Shown in pieces: positions 1 to 7,070 of a stretch of 10,739 nucleotides of DNA. Numbering within the stretch: the stretch's first letter is position 1; every line of letters begins with the position of its first letter. The translations under genes were made by a program, and so were the position numbers. This DNA comes from an uncultured Eubacteriales bacterium (GTDB lineage Bacteria > Bacillota_I > Bacilli_A > RF39 > UBA660): contig OMQW01000084.1 in the NCBI GenBank assembly GCA_900313345.1, forward strand, positions 1 to 10,739, read 5' to 3'. Under the pieces are notes generated by a model. That model was not told the DNA's origin, did no database searches, and was given only the letters and a program-made list of their open reading frames with translations.

Positions 1-572
1 AATTAAAAGAAAAGAAATTCTATCCAACAGAGATTGGTATAGAAACAAATAAAAAATTACAAGAATTTTTTAGTGATTTGATAAATGTTAAATATACTGC
101 TAAAATGGAAGATGATTTAGATTCTATTGCAGAAGGTAAACTTGTTTGGAATGATGTTTTAAGAAAATTTTATGATGTGTTTGAACCAAGAGTTGAAAAT
201 TCTCTTAAAACTATGGAAAAGGTTCCACCAAAGGAAACTGGTGAAATTTGCCCAGAGTGTGGCAGTAATTTAGTTATACGTAAGGGTAAATTTGGAGAGT
301 TTACAGCTTGTTCTAATTATCCTACTTGTACATATATTAAAAAAGAGAAAAAAGAAGTTAAAGAAATTATGGATTGTCCAGATTGTCATACTGGTAAGAT
401 AATTGAAAGAAAGACTAGAAAGGGTAAAATATTTTATGGATGTTCTAATTATCCAAAATGCAAACTTGCTACTTGGGATATCCCTGTTAATGAAAAATGT
501 CCAGAATGTAATAGTATTTTAGTAGATCACCAAGGAACTATAAAATGCTCTAAATGTGATTATCAAAAATAA
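1..572 (+). CDS. topA: DNA topoisomerase I (type IA), C-terminal part only
   Basis: This is the 3' end of a gene that begins upstream of the window; the open frame runs from base 3 with no start needed. About 190 residues are visible. They begin with the FYPTEIG and NVKYTAKMEDDLD segments typical of the end of the type IA topoisomerase core, followed by the helix that leads into the zinc region. Three zinc ribbons follow. The first (bases 249-329) and second (375-461) each have CPxC followed by a CSNYPxC pair; the third (498-557) has CPEC and CSKC. The catalytic Tyr domain lies outside the window. TopA relaxes negative supercoils by a single-strand break and passage, and the ribbons bind single-stranded DNA. 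The TTG at 78 is an internal codon, not a start. The stop codon overlaps the ribosome binding site of the next gene, so co-transcription is likely. Confidence 0.95.
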   Translation, partial: LKEKKFYPTEIGIETNKKLQEFFSDLINVKYTAKMEDDLDSIAEGKLVWNDVLRKFYDVFEPRVENSLKTMEKVPPKETGEICPECGSNLVIRKGKFGEFTACSNYPTCTYIKKEKKEVKEIMDCPDCHTGKIIERKTRKGKIFYGCSNYPKCKLATWDIPVNEKCPECNSILVDHQGTIKCSKCDYQK

Positions 573-583
573 GGAGATTTTTT

Positions 584-1063
584 ATGTCTATACTTCGATG
601 TAAGTTGGATGATAGTAATTATGTTCCACTTGAAAATGGTAAAATAATAGATATTGACATAGTTACATCTAACTTTAAAGATGGAATGCATTTAGTACAT
701 GCACCAGCTTATGAAGAAAGAATTGGAATATATATATATGATAATTATTCTGAAGACAGTAATTTAGATATTAATAACTCTAAATTACTTCTTACAGGTA
801 TAGTTAATGATAAAGAAAAAGAAATAATTAATACGTATATTCCATTCATTTCATTAAGCGATATTAATTCTTTAGATATTATATATAATGATAGAAAAGA
901 ACTGCTTGATATAAAGTTTTTAGAAAAAAAAGTTATTGGTTATAATAGAACTTTAAAAAGAGCTTTAAAAGAGTTGAGTAAATATGACCATTATTATTTT
1001 TATCTTAGATTATTAGAGAGTTATTATTATAATAAAAGCAGTAAGAAACTACTTCGTAAATAG
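584..1063 (+). CDS. Unrecognised 159-aa protein (paralogue A of a tandem pair)
   Basis: I do not recognise this family. The start is well set: AAGGAGA overlaps the topA stop and lies about 7 bases before the ATG. The protein is rich in Asp, Asn, Ile, Lys and Tyr, with no signal peptide, membrane segment or obvious catalytic motif, so it is probably cytoplasmic. The N-terminal half looks like mixed strands (VPLENGK, DIDIVTSNF, GIYIYDNY). The end is basic and helical, with a Tyr-rich stretch HYYFYLRLLESYYYN at about residues 136-150. Residues 6-47 and 136-145 align with the next gene product: Cys6, VPL, DID, T-x-N-aromatic, Leu, Tyr, Glu, basic-Ile, then YYxYxRLL-like. The two are therefore likely diverged paralogues. 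It sits directly behind topA and probably shares its transcript. Function unknown; the setting suggests, but does not show, a DNA-related housekeeping role. Confidence 0.8.
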   Translation: MSILRCKLDDSNYVPLENGKIIDIDIVTSNFKDGMHLVHAPAYEERIGIYIYDNYSEDSNLDINNSKLLLTGIVNDKEKEIINTYIPFISLSDINSLDIIYNDRKELLDIKFLEKKVIGYNRTLKRALKELSKYDHYYFYLRLLESYYYNKSSKKLLRK

Positions 1064-1092
1064 TTGACTTAATATCTTTTTGATATTAAAAT
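1064..1092 (+). promoter_or_regulatory. Internal sigma-A-type promoter before the second unknown gene
   Basis: TTGACT (1064-1069) and TAAAAT (1087-1092) each match five of six consensus bases, with an ideal 17-bp spacer. Transcription would begin near 1099, giving a leader of about 18 bases that just contains the AGGAGG ribosome binding site at 1101. The -35 box begins right after the stop codon of the upstream gene, so this looks like an internal promoter supplementing read-through from topA. AT-rich DNA gives chance matches, but both boxes and the spacing are good here. Confidence 0.6.
1069..1089. promoter_or_regulatory. Perfect 8-bp palindrome in promoter spacer (candidate operator)
   Basis: TTAATATC and GATATTAA form a perfect inverted repeat around a TTTTT loop. 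It fills the spacer between the -35 and -10 boxes and overlaps both by one to three bases. There is no T-run after the second arm, so it does not look like a terminator. Its position is what one expects of a repressor site, but no regulator is identified and AT-rich palindromes do arise by chance. Confidence 0.4.
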
Positions 1093-1116
1093 CAAAATAT
1101 AGGAGGTAGTTTTTTT

Positions 1117-1929
1117 ATGAAGTTTAATTTATGCTTTGGTTATAATGAGAAAGTTTGTGTTCCTCTTATTAGTTCAAATGATTTAAAAGATATTGATTTA
1201 GAAACTACTAATTACGAAAATAGCAATGATTTAATTAATAATTCTAAATATAGTGAAAAAATTAAAGAATTTAAATATAGGACTTTTGCTTATGCTGGAA
1301 AGATTAAAAATCCTAAGGATAAAGAAGGGCATTTATTAATAGTGTTTAATAATCCTTTATATAGAGAGATTGATATATATTATAAAAAAGATAGAGATAA
1401 ACTAGATGCTAGTAAATCATTTACTAAATGTAATAGTTATATTTTAAGTATAAGAAATAATGACAATGCTTGCCCTGTATTATTTAATATTTTTGAAAAA
1501 ATGGGTAGTTTACTTAAAACTGAAAGCTTTAAAAGAGATGGACATTTTAGAGACTTAAAAAATTTACAAAATAGTACTTGTGTTTATATTGGTAATGAAA
1601 GAAGTTATGAATTTTTAAGAAAATATTTAAGACATTTTATACTTAAAGCTCCAACTGAACAAAAAAAATATTATTATATTAGACTTTTAAGATATATATT
1701 AAAAAATAATGGATTATCTGATAATTTAGTTTCTATTGCAAATAATAATATTAATAAAAATAAAAAAGCTACTTTAGTTAAAAATAATATTAAGACAAAT
1801 ATTATTGAAGAAGAAATTGATACTGTACCAATTACACCTATTATTAACTATGAAGAAGTTGAAAATCAAATAGAAATAGATGATTTTGCTATAGAGGAAA
1901 AGGATGATCCTAGGACATGGAAAATGTAA
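1117..1929 (+). CDS. Unrecognised 270-aa protein (paralogue B of a tandem pair)
   Basis: Family not recognised. AGGAGG at 1101-1106 precedes the ATG by 10 bases. There is no signal peptide or membrane helix. Three parts can be seen. The N-terminal region (residues 1-50) resembles the previous gene product, sharing Cys6, VPL (15-17), DID (25-27), T-T-N-Y (30-33) and Y-x-E-K-I (45-49). The middle (about 55-195) has strand-like stretches (HLLIVFNN, REIDIYY) and ends in a basic helical stretch with KYYYIRLLRY (184-193), matching the C-terminal end of the neighbour. A 75-residue tail follows, first Asn/Lys-rich (about 200-228) and then strongly acidic (about 230-264), probably disordered. The last 13 bases overlap the start of the recombinase gene, so translation of the two is probably coupled. 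An interaction with XerC or with DNA is a guess from context only. Confidence 0.8.
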   Translation: MKFNLCFGYNEKVCVPLISSNDLKDIDLETTNYENSNDLINNSKYSEKIKEFKYRTFAYAGKIKNPKDKEGHLLIVFNNPLYREIDIYYKKDRDKLDASKSFTKCNSYILSIRNNDNACPVLFNIFEKMGSLLKTESFKRDGHFRDLKNLQNSTCVYIGNERSYEFLRKYLRHFILKAPTEQKKYYYIRLLRYILKNNGLSDNLVSIANNNINKNKKATLVKNNIKTNIIEEEIDTVPITPIINYEEVENQIEIDDFAIEEKDDPRTWKM

Positions 1930-2810
1930 ATAAGTTTCTAGATTATTTGAAGTATGAAAGAGGGTATTCTTCATATACTATTATTAATTATCAAGATGAT
2001 TTAAAGAAATTTTTTATATTTTTAAAAAGAGAAGAACTTAATTATTTAAATTTAGAATATAGTGATATAAGAAGATATTTAATTTATTTAAATAAAGAAT
2101 TAAATGAAAAAAATTCTAGTATATGTCGTAATTTATCAGGACTTAGAAGTTTTTATAATTATTTATTATATAAAAAAGTTACTAATAATAATCCTTTTAT
2201 CTATATAGAAGGTCCTAAGAAAGAGAAAAGACTTCCTAGATATTTTGAATATAATGAGATGGAAGAGTTATTTAGTGTACCTGATATTAAAGATGCTTTG
2301 GGACAAAGGGATAGACTAATACTTGAACTTTTATATGCTAGTGGTATGAGAGTTGGGGAATTATGTTCTGTTAAAGTTTCTGATATTAATAAAAATGAAA
2401 GAAAAATATTTATTGTTGGTAAGGGAAATAAAGAAAGATATGTTTATTATGGTGAATATTGCATGGATATACTTGATCTTTATTTAAGAGATGGATATAT
2501 AAAACTTAATAAAACTAATAGTCCTTATTTATTAATTAATAATAAAGGATTTAGACTTACTGAAAGAGGAGTTAGAGATATATTAACTAGGGTAATTAAG
2601 AAAACAAGTATTAAAAAAAATATATCACCTCATATGATTAGACATACTTTTGCAACACATTTAATAAATGAAGGGTGTAATGTATTATCAGTACAGAAGT
2701 TACTTGGACATGAGTCTATTGCTGCAACAGGTATATATACTCATGTTTCTGAAAGTCATTTAAAAGATGTTTATTATAATAGTTTTCCTAGAGCTAAAAT
2801 GAAGAGGTAA
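1917..2810 (+). CDS. xerC: Tyrosine recombinase of the XerC type
   Basis: A 297-residue site-specific recombinase, the usual Xer length. An N-terminal SAM-like DNA-binding domain (about residues 1-90) precedes the catalytic domain (about 105-290). All catalytic positions are present: Arg145 in ASGMRVGEL, Lys169 in the VGKGNKER beta-hairpin, His239 and Arg242 in HMIRH, His265 in LGH, and nucleophile Tyr274 in GIYTH. Xer proteins resolve chromosome dimers at dif near the terminus, usually as a XerC-XerD pair. XerC is preferred over XerD because of the PRAK ending and because Bacilli keep xerC (codV) shortly after topA. The TTQ usually found before IYTH is ATG here. The start overlaps the upstream gene by 13 bases and has only a distant purine-rich site (GAGGAAAAGG, 1894-1903), suggesting coupled translation. 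No hslV/clpQ follows, unlike in Bacillus. Confidence 0.92.
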   Translation: MENVNKFLDYLKYERGYSSYTIINYQDDLKKFFIFLKREELNYLNLEYSDIRRYLIYLNKELNEKNSSICRNLSGLRSFYNYLLYKKVTNNNPFIYIEGPKKEKRLPRYFEYNEMEELFSVPDIKDALGQRDRLILELLYASGMRVGELCSVKVSDINKNERKIFIVGKGNKERYVYYGEYCMDILDLYLRDGYIKLNKTNSPYLLINNKGFRLTERGVRDILTRVIKKTSIKKNISPHMIRHTFATHLINEGCNVLSVQKLLGHESIAATGIYTHVSESHLKDVYYNSFPRAKMKR

Positions 2811-2812
2811 TT

Positions 2813-3037
2813 ATGGAGTTTAATAGTAGTTTAGAACTTAGAAGTAGAGTAGAATCTGTTCTTGATTCTAGAAGAAGTGAGTTAAAAAGAGTTGGATATA
2901 ATGTTAGTAATGATGATATGTGGACTTATTTATCTAATGTTATTTTTCCTAATAGTGTTGGACTTACTTTATATGATGTTGTAGATGAAATAATGCATAT
3001 TGATGTAAATAAGATGTTAAAATATTTAGATAAATAA
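2813..3037 (+). CDS. ComN-like post-transcriptional regulator family protein
   Basis: A 74-residue protein starting 2 bases after the xerC stop, with GAGG of its ribosome binding site inside the end of xerC, so it belongs to the same transcript. From memory, the pattern RSELKRVGY-x5-DDMW-x-YL, then LYDVVDEIMHI and MLKYL, matches the small Firmicute family that includes Bacillus subtilis ComN (YrzD): a charged helix, LGY, D-[IM]-W, then V-x-[DE]-I-[LM] and a YMNYL-like end. ComN acts after transcription on comE mRNA and binds DivIVA at the division site. Whether this protein has that role is unknown, since no competence gene is visible here. There is no membrane segment or cysteine; it is probably all-helical and cytoplasmic. 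Family assignment rests on motif recall, not alignment. Confidence 0.65.
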   Translation: MEFNSSLELRSRVESVLDSRRSELKRVGYNVSNDDMWTYLSNVIFPNSVGLTLYDVVDEIMHIDVNKMLKYLDK

Positions 3038-3045
3038 AAAAATTA

Positions 3046-3074
3046 TTGAAATAGAATTTTAACAATGCTATTAT
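3046..3074 (+). promoter_or_regulatory. Sigma-A-type promoter of the surface-protein gene
   Basis: TTGAAA (3046-3051) and TATTAT (3069-3074) are separated by exactly 17 bp, each one base off consensus. The predicted start of transcription near 3081 gives a leader of roughly 17 bases. It lies in the 60-base gap after the ComN-like gene and would make the surface-protein gene a separate unit, consistent with the terminator behind that gene. Confidence 0.6.
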
Positions 3075-3082
3075 ATTGTTAA
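3059..3082. promoter_or_regulatory. Perfect 8-bp palindrome spanning the -10 box (candidate operator)
   Basis: TTAACAAT (3059-3066) and ATTGTTAA (3075-3082) form a perfect inverted repeat with an 8-base centre that contains most of the -10 box. The repeat covers the -10 region up to the expected transcription start. No T-run follows, so it is not a terminator. A dimeric repressor bound here would block RNA polymerase. No cognate regulator is identified. Confidence 0.4.
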
Positions 3083-3097
3083 GATAGGATGCGTACC

Positions 3098-4876
3098 ATG
3101 AAGAAAAAGGATAAAACAGCTGAAATAGAACTTTTAGATAGTTATGATGATAATTCTTCTATAGAATTATTAACTTTTGAAGATGATACTACTATAACTA
3201 ATGTTTCTAAAAGAAAAAAAAGCAAAAAGTATTTATTATTTTTTGCTATTTTTGCTACTTTAATTTTACTAGTTTCTAGTAGTTATGCTTGGTATACAAT
3301 TAATTTAGATAGTGATAAGACAAATACTATAAGAGTAGGAGATTTGAAAGTAGGATTAACTGGTAATAATGAATCATTAACTCTTACTAGTGCTGTTCCT
3401 ACTAGTGATAATAAAGGACTTAGTAGTACACCATATAAGTTTAGTATTAGTAATACTGGAAATTTAAGTAGTACGTATTTAGTTATATTAAAAGATTTAG
3501 ATTTAACAGATGGACAAACTAGACTTGAAGATAGTTATATTAAATATGAACTTATTAAAGATGGTATAAGTAGTGGTGTTAATCTGTTAAGCTCTTTAGA
3601 TAAAAATGATTCTGGTAGAATTCTTGCAACTGGCACAATTGATACTAATGAAGTAATAAATTTTGAGTTAAAAATTTGGATTGATGCTAATAGTGATAAT
3701 GGAGTACAGGGCAAAGTATTTAGTGCAAATATAGTTCTTAATGCGGAACAATTAAATGGTACTCCTAATGAAGCTAAACTAGCAGAAAATATGATACCTG
3801 TTAAATATGATGATACTAATAATACTGTTATTAAAGCTGATAGTATGAATACTAGTAAATGGTATAATTATGATAATTTAGAGTATGCTAATAGCGTTTA
3901 TATTAATGATAGTAATAAATTAGATACTTATAAAAAAGCTGCTGTTGGAACTGTTATTGATCAAAATGATATTAGAGCTTATTATGTTTGGATTCCTAGA
4001 TTTTCATTTAGTTTAAAGAAAAATTATGGTGTTAAGTTAGAAGGAGCTAATGAGGTTTCTTTAAAAACTCCTGGTGCTTTTGATATTAAATTTGTTCCTA
4101 AGAACACTACTGATAATGGAACTGGTGATTATGATGCAGCTGTTGCTGGTAATTTTATTACTCCAGTTGGTTTTTGCTTTGGAGATAGTTGTATGAATGA
4201 TTCTACAACTAGTCCTGTTAGTGGATTATGGATAAGTAAGTTTATGGTTTCCTCAGATGGTACTAATGTTAGTTCAATTCCTACAACAACGCCATTAACC
4301 ACTAAATCTGTATCAGAATTTTATAATTTAATTAATACTAACTTTAGCTTATCAAGTAATGCTGATACACATATGATTAAAAACTCTGAATGGAGTTTAA
4401 TGGCTTATTTAGCTCAATCTAAATATGGTATATATGGTAATAAGAACTATACTTTAGATGATAAAATTATTAAAAGTATAAATACAAGTTATAACTTTAT
4501 AAGTGATTGTGTATATTCTACTACTGGTAATAATACTGGAATATATGATATTTCTAATTATGCACGTGAATATGTTATGGGAAATAACAGTGATAATTTA
4601 GGTAAATCTTCATTTACTTCTATGCCTAGTAGAAAGTATTATGATTATTTTGAAACAACTGATTATGAAACTTCATGTAATGGTAAAAGATGTTTAGGAC
4701 AAAATATTGAAAGTAGAAATTTCTATTCCTCTACATATTTTTATCCTACACCTAAATATCCGTTTATGATTAGAGGTAATGATTACACTAATTTAGATGC
4801 TTTATTTAAAGTTGGTGCTGATACTGGAGAAGCTTCTAGTAATACATCAACAAGAAGTGTTATAATAGTAAAATAA
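3098..4876 (+). CDS. Membrane-anchored surface protein, SipW/TasA-like N-terminus and FGE/C-type-lectin-like C-terminus
   Basis: A 592-residue protein. An ATG at 3089 is also possible, but 3098 lies 8-9 bases after GATAGGA whereas 3089 abuts it, so 3098 is preferred. A 44-residue acidic cytoplasmic tail ends in KRKKSKK, followed by one hydrophobic segment (about 45-62) and SSYAWY (61-66). NTIRVGDLKV (76-85) then resembles the start of mature SipW-dependent proteins (TasA/camelysin type). A beta-sandwich-like region follows to about 220. The C-terminal part has KWYNYDN (254-260), YVWIPRFSF (296-304), GLWISKF (376-382), NTGIYDISN (479-487), REYVMGN (490-496), MIRGNDY (557-563) and a final TRSVIIVK. 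These recall the ordered motifs of formylglycine-generating-enzyme-like / C-type-lectin folds in gut Firmicute and phage surface proteins. Cys pairs at 360/365 and 527/532 could form disulfides. Likely role is display or ligand binding outside the cell; partner unknown. No SipW peptidase gene is nearby. Confidence 0.75.
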   Translation: MKKKDKTAEIELLDSYDDNSSIELLTFEDDTTITNVSKRKKSKKYLLFFAIFATLILLVSSSYAWYTINLDSDKTNTIRVGDLKVGLTGNNESLTLTSAVPTSDNKGLSSTPYKFSISNTGNLSSTYLVILKDLDLTDGQTRLEDSYIKYELIKDGISSGVNLLSSLDKNDSGRILATGTIDTNEVINFELKIWIDANSDNGVQGKVFSANIVLNAEQLNGTPNEAKLAENMIPVKYDDTNNTVIKADSMNTSKWYNYDNLEYANSVYINDSNKLDTYKKAAVGTVIDQNDIRAYYVWIPRFSFSLKKNYGVKLEGANEVSLKTPGAFDIKFVPKNTTDNGTGDYDAAVAGNFITPVGFCFGDSCMNDSTTSPVSGLWISKFMVSSDGTNVSSIPTTTPLTTKSVSEFYNLINTNFSLSSNADTHMIKNSEWSLMAYLAQSKYGIYGNKNYTLDDKIIKSINTSYNFISDCVYSTTGNNTGIYDISNYAREYVMGNNSDNLGKSSFTSMPSRKYYDYFETTDYETSCNGKRCLGQNIESRNFYSSTYFYPTPKYPFMIRGNDYTNLDALFKVGADTGEASSNTSTRSVIIVK

Positions 4877-4902
4877 AGAAACAAAATTGTTTCTTTTTTT
4901 TT
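4875..4902 (+). terminator. Intrinsic terminator of the surface-protein gene
   Basis: AAAGAAACAA and TTGTTTCTTT form a perfect hairpin that begins at the stop codon (4874-4876) and runs into nine consecutive T residues. The stem is AT-rich and the loop tight (2-4 bases), but the T-run is long. It separates the surface-protein gene from dnaB. Confidence 0.75.
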
Positions 4903-4935
4903 ACTTTTAGAGTATTATATTTTTAGGTGATTTAG

Positions 4936-6225
4936 ATGAAGGAAATAACACTTTTACCTGCTGATAATTATATAGTAGTTAATAAAACAGTTATTAGTAA
5001 GCAAGATAATAATATTGTTTCTATGCTTTATCAACCAATTATTGGTTATACAGCAGTTGCTCTTTATTATACTTTAATAGATGATCTTGATAAGTATGCT
5101 TTAATGAGTAGTTCTTTTACTCATCATCATTTAATGAGTACTATGCAGCTTAGTCTTGATAAAATATTAATAGCTAGAAAGAAGCTTGAAGCAGTAGGAC
5201 TATTAAAGACTTATTATAAAGAAGATAATAATTTAAATAACTTTGTTTATATGCTTTATTCACCACTTTCTAGTTATGATTTCTTTCATCATCCAATACT
5301 TAATATAGTTCTTTATAATAATTTAGGTAAGAATGAATATGATAAATTACTTGATTATTTTAAAGTGCCTAGAGTTAATTTAAAAGATTATTTTGATATT
5401 ACTGAAAATTTTTCTGATATATTTAGTGCTGTTCCTGGCACTGTTGATATACAATATGATGTTTCTAAAAGAGAAGAGGGTAATATTAAAATAGAACCTG
5501 TTATTGATTTTGATTTCTTAATATCTTCTATTCCTAAGAATTTATATAGTGATAGATGCTTTTCAGATGATGTTAAGGAACTTATTAATACTATTAGTTA
5601 TACTTATAATTTAGATACTAACGCTGTTATTAGTTTAGTTAGAGATTCTATTAATGAGAAGGGATTGTTTGATAAGGCTTACTTTAGAAAGACTGCTAGA
5701 AACTACTATCAATTTAGAAATGATGGGGCTTTACCTACTATTATTTATAAGAGTCAACCTGAGTATTTAAAGAAACCTGTTGGAGATAATTCTAAGTGGG
5801 CTAAGATGGTTTATACTTTTGAAAATACTAGTCCTTATAGATTTTTAAAAGCTAAAAGTCATGGAACTAATCCTACTAGTAGAGATTTAAAAATTGTTGA
5901 AGATTTACTTGTTGAACAAAAATTAAATCCTGGTGTTGTTAATGTTTTAATTTCATATACTTTAAAAGTTAATAATGAAAAGTTAAATAAAAATTATGTT
6001 GAAACTATTGCAGGGCAATGGAAGAGACTTGGAGTTGAAACTGTTGAAGAAGCTATGAAAAGATGCGAAACAGAATATAAGAAGAGAAAGAATCTTAAAA
6101 CAGTTACTAAAACTATTAAAAACGATTCTAAGGTTCCAGAATGGTTTAATAAGAATTTAGATAAAGATTTAACTAATAGTGATGAAATTAAAGAGATGGA
6201 TGATATTCTTAATACTCTTGTTTAA
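4936..6225 (+). CDS. dnaB: Replication initiation and membrane attachment protein DnaB (Firmicute type)
   Basis: A 429-residue protein of the Bacillus DnaB family; this is not the replicative helicase, which Bacillus calls DnaC. The N-terminus (LLPADNYIVV, then MLYQPIIGYTAVALYYTL at about 30-47) matches the conserved opening of that family. The C-terminal domain (about 293-375) matches the DnaB/DnaD-type domain, with NPGVVNVLISYTL, LNKNYVETIAGQW and VETVEEAM. It works with DnaD and the loader DnaI to place helicase on DnA at oriC and at restarted forks, and in Bacillus it associates with the membrane. Bacillus DnaB is slightly longer (about 470 residues). AGGTGA at 4925-4930 precedes the ATG by 5 bases. 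In many Bacilli dnaI follows directly; here yebC follows instead. A TATTAT at 4913-4918 could be a -10 box but lacks a convincing -35. Confidence 0.88.
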   Translation: MKEITLLPADNYIVVNKTVISKQDNNIVSMLYQPIIGYTAVALYYTLIDDLDKYALMSSSFTHHHLMSTMQLSLDKILIARKKLEAVGLLKTYYKEDNNLNNFVYMLYSPLSSYDFFHHPILNIVLYNNLGKNEYDKLLDYFKVPRVNLKDYFDITENFSDIFSAVPGTVDIQYDVSKREEGNIKIEPVIDFDFLISSIPKNLYSDRCFSDDVKELINTISYTYNLDTNAVISLVRDSINEKGLFDKAYFRKTARNYYQFRNDGALPTIIYKSQPEYLKKPVGDNSKWAKMVYTFENTSPYRFLKAKSHGTNPTSRDLKIVEDLLVEQKLNPGVVNVLISYTLKVNNEKLNKNYVETIAGQWKRLGVETVEEAMKRCETEYKKRKNLKTVTKTIKNDSKVPEWFNKNLDKDLTNSDEIKEMDDILNTLV

Positions 6226-6302
6226 TTTATAAAAAATTATTTAAAAAGTTTAAAATATATGATAATATATTAAAGTATTTAAAAATTGTTAGGAGTGATT
6301 TT

Positions 6303-7028
6303 ATGAGTGGACATTCAAAGTGGGCTACAATTCATAGAAAAAAAGGTGAAATAGATGCTGCAAGAGGAAAAGTATTTCAAAAACTTGCTAAAGAATTATA
6401 TGTTGCAGCTAAAAGTGGAGCACCAGATCCAGATAGTAATGCAGCACTTAGAATGGTAGTTGAAAAAGCTAGAAGTGCTAATATGCCTAAGGATAATATA
6501 GAAAAAGCTATTCAAAAAGCAGCTGGTTCTCAAGATAATGATAATTATGAAGCTATTAGATATGAAGGATATGGACCTTGTGGTGTTGCTGTTATGTGTG
6601 ATTGTTTAACAGATAATAAGAATAGAACTGCAGGTGATGTTCGTGCTGCTTTTTCTAAACATGGTGGTAACTTAGGTACTAGTGGTAGTGTTAGTTATAT
6701 GTTTGAAAGACGTGGAATTATCGCTATTCCAAATGATTATCCTGAAGATGATATGATGATGACTAGTCTTGATAATGGAGCACTAGACTTTGTTTCAAAT
6801 GAAGATAGTTATGTAATTACTACTCTTGCTGAAGATTTTATTAAATGTAAAAAAGCTTTAGAAGATGCTGGAGTTAAAGAATTCTTAACTTCAGAAGTTA
6901 CTTTTTTGCCTACTAATACAGTAGAAATAACAGATCCAGAAAAAAGAGAAAAACTTGATACATTACTTGAAAGACTTGATGACTTAGATGATGTACAAGA
7001 TGTTTATTGTAATTTAAAAGAAGATTAA
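6303..7028 (+). CDS. yebC: YebC/PmpR family protein (TACO1-like)
   Basis: A 241-residue protein, the normal family length. It opens with the hallmark SGHSKWATIHRKKG (2-15) and ARGKVFQKLAKE (20-31). NMPKDNIEKAI (60-70), YEGYGPCGVAVM (87-98), NRTAGDVRAAFSKHGGNLG (107-125) and the GSVSYMFERRG segment (128-138) follow. Members were annotated as DNA-binding regulators (PmpR), while TACO1 and other members act on the ribosome in translation, including of proline-rich stretches; the sequence does not decide which applies. AGGAGTG at 6291-6297 precedes the ATG by 5 bases. It lies 77 bases after dnaB and just before ruvAB, with which the family is often neighbour. Its own terminator separates it from ruvA. 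The 77-base gap upstream is almost pure A/T and offers several poor promoter matches, none convincing. Confidence 0.95.
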   Translation: MSGHSKWATIHRKKGEIDAARGKVFQKLAKELYVAAKSGAPDPDSNAALRMVVEKARSANMPKDNIEKAIQKAAGSQDNDNYEAIRYEGYGPCGVAVMCDCLTDNKNRTAGDVRAAFSKHGGNLGTSGSVSYMFERRGIIAIPNDYPEDDMMMTSLDNGALDFVSNEDSYVITTLAEDFIKCKKALEDAGVKEFLTSEVTFLPTNTVEITDPEKREKLDTLLERLDDLDDVQDVYCNLKED

Positions 7029-7039
7029 AACATTTGTTT

Positions 7040-7070
7040 AAAGAATCCTTGATATAAGGATTCTTTTTTT
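7040..7070 (+). terminator. Intrinsic terminator after yebC
   Basis: AAAGAATCCTT (7040-7050) and AAGGATTCTTT (7056-7066) form a perfect 11-bp stem with loop GATAT, followed by a T-run to 7070. It contains two consecutive G:C pairs plus another near the base, making it the best-formed terminator in the window. It lies 12 bases after the yebC stop. Confidence 0.88.

Noticed and set aside
1774..1974. 66-codon open frame on the minus strand
   Set aside because: It lies across the end of one gene and the start of xerC, is a low-complexity Phe/Ile/Asn sequence from AT-rich DNA, and has no ribosome binding site.
3098..4876. Diversity-generating retroelement target
   Set aside because: The C-terminal fold is suggestive, but no reverse transcriptase or template repeat is visible in the window; kept only as a check under the surface-protein finding.
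6226..6302. Possible promoter and AT palindrome before yebC (GATAAT near 6261)
   Set aside because: The gap is almost pure A/T, so -10-like strings occur by chance, and no acceptable -35 lies at 16-18 bp; I could not support a specific site.
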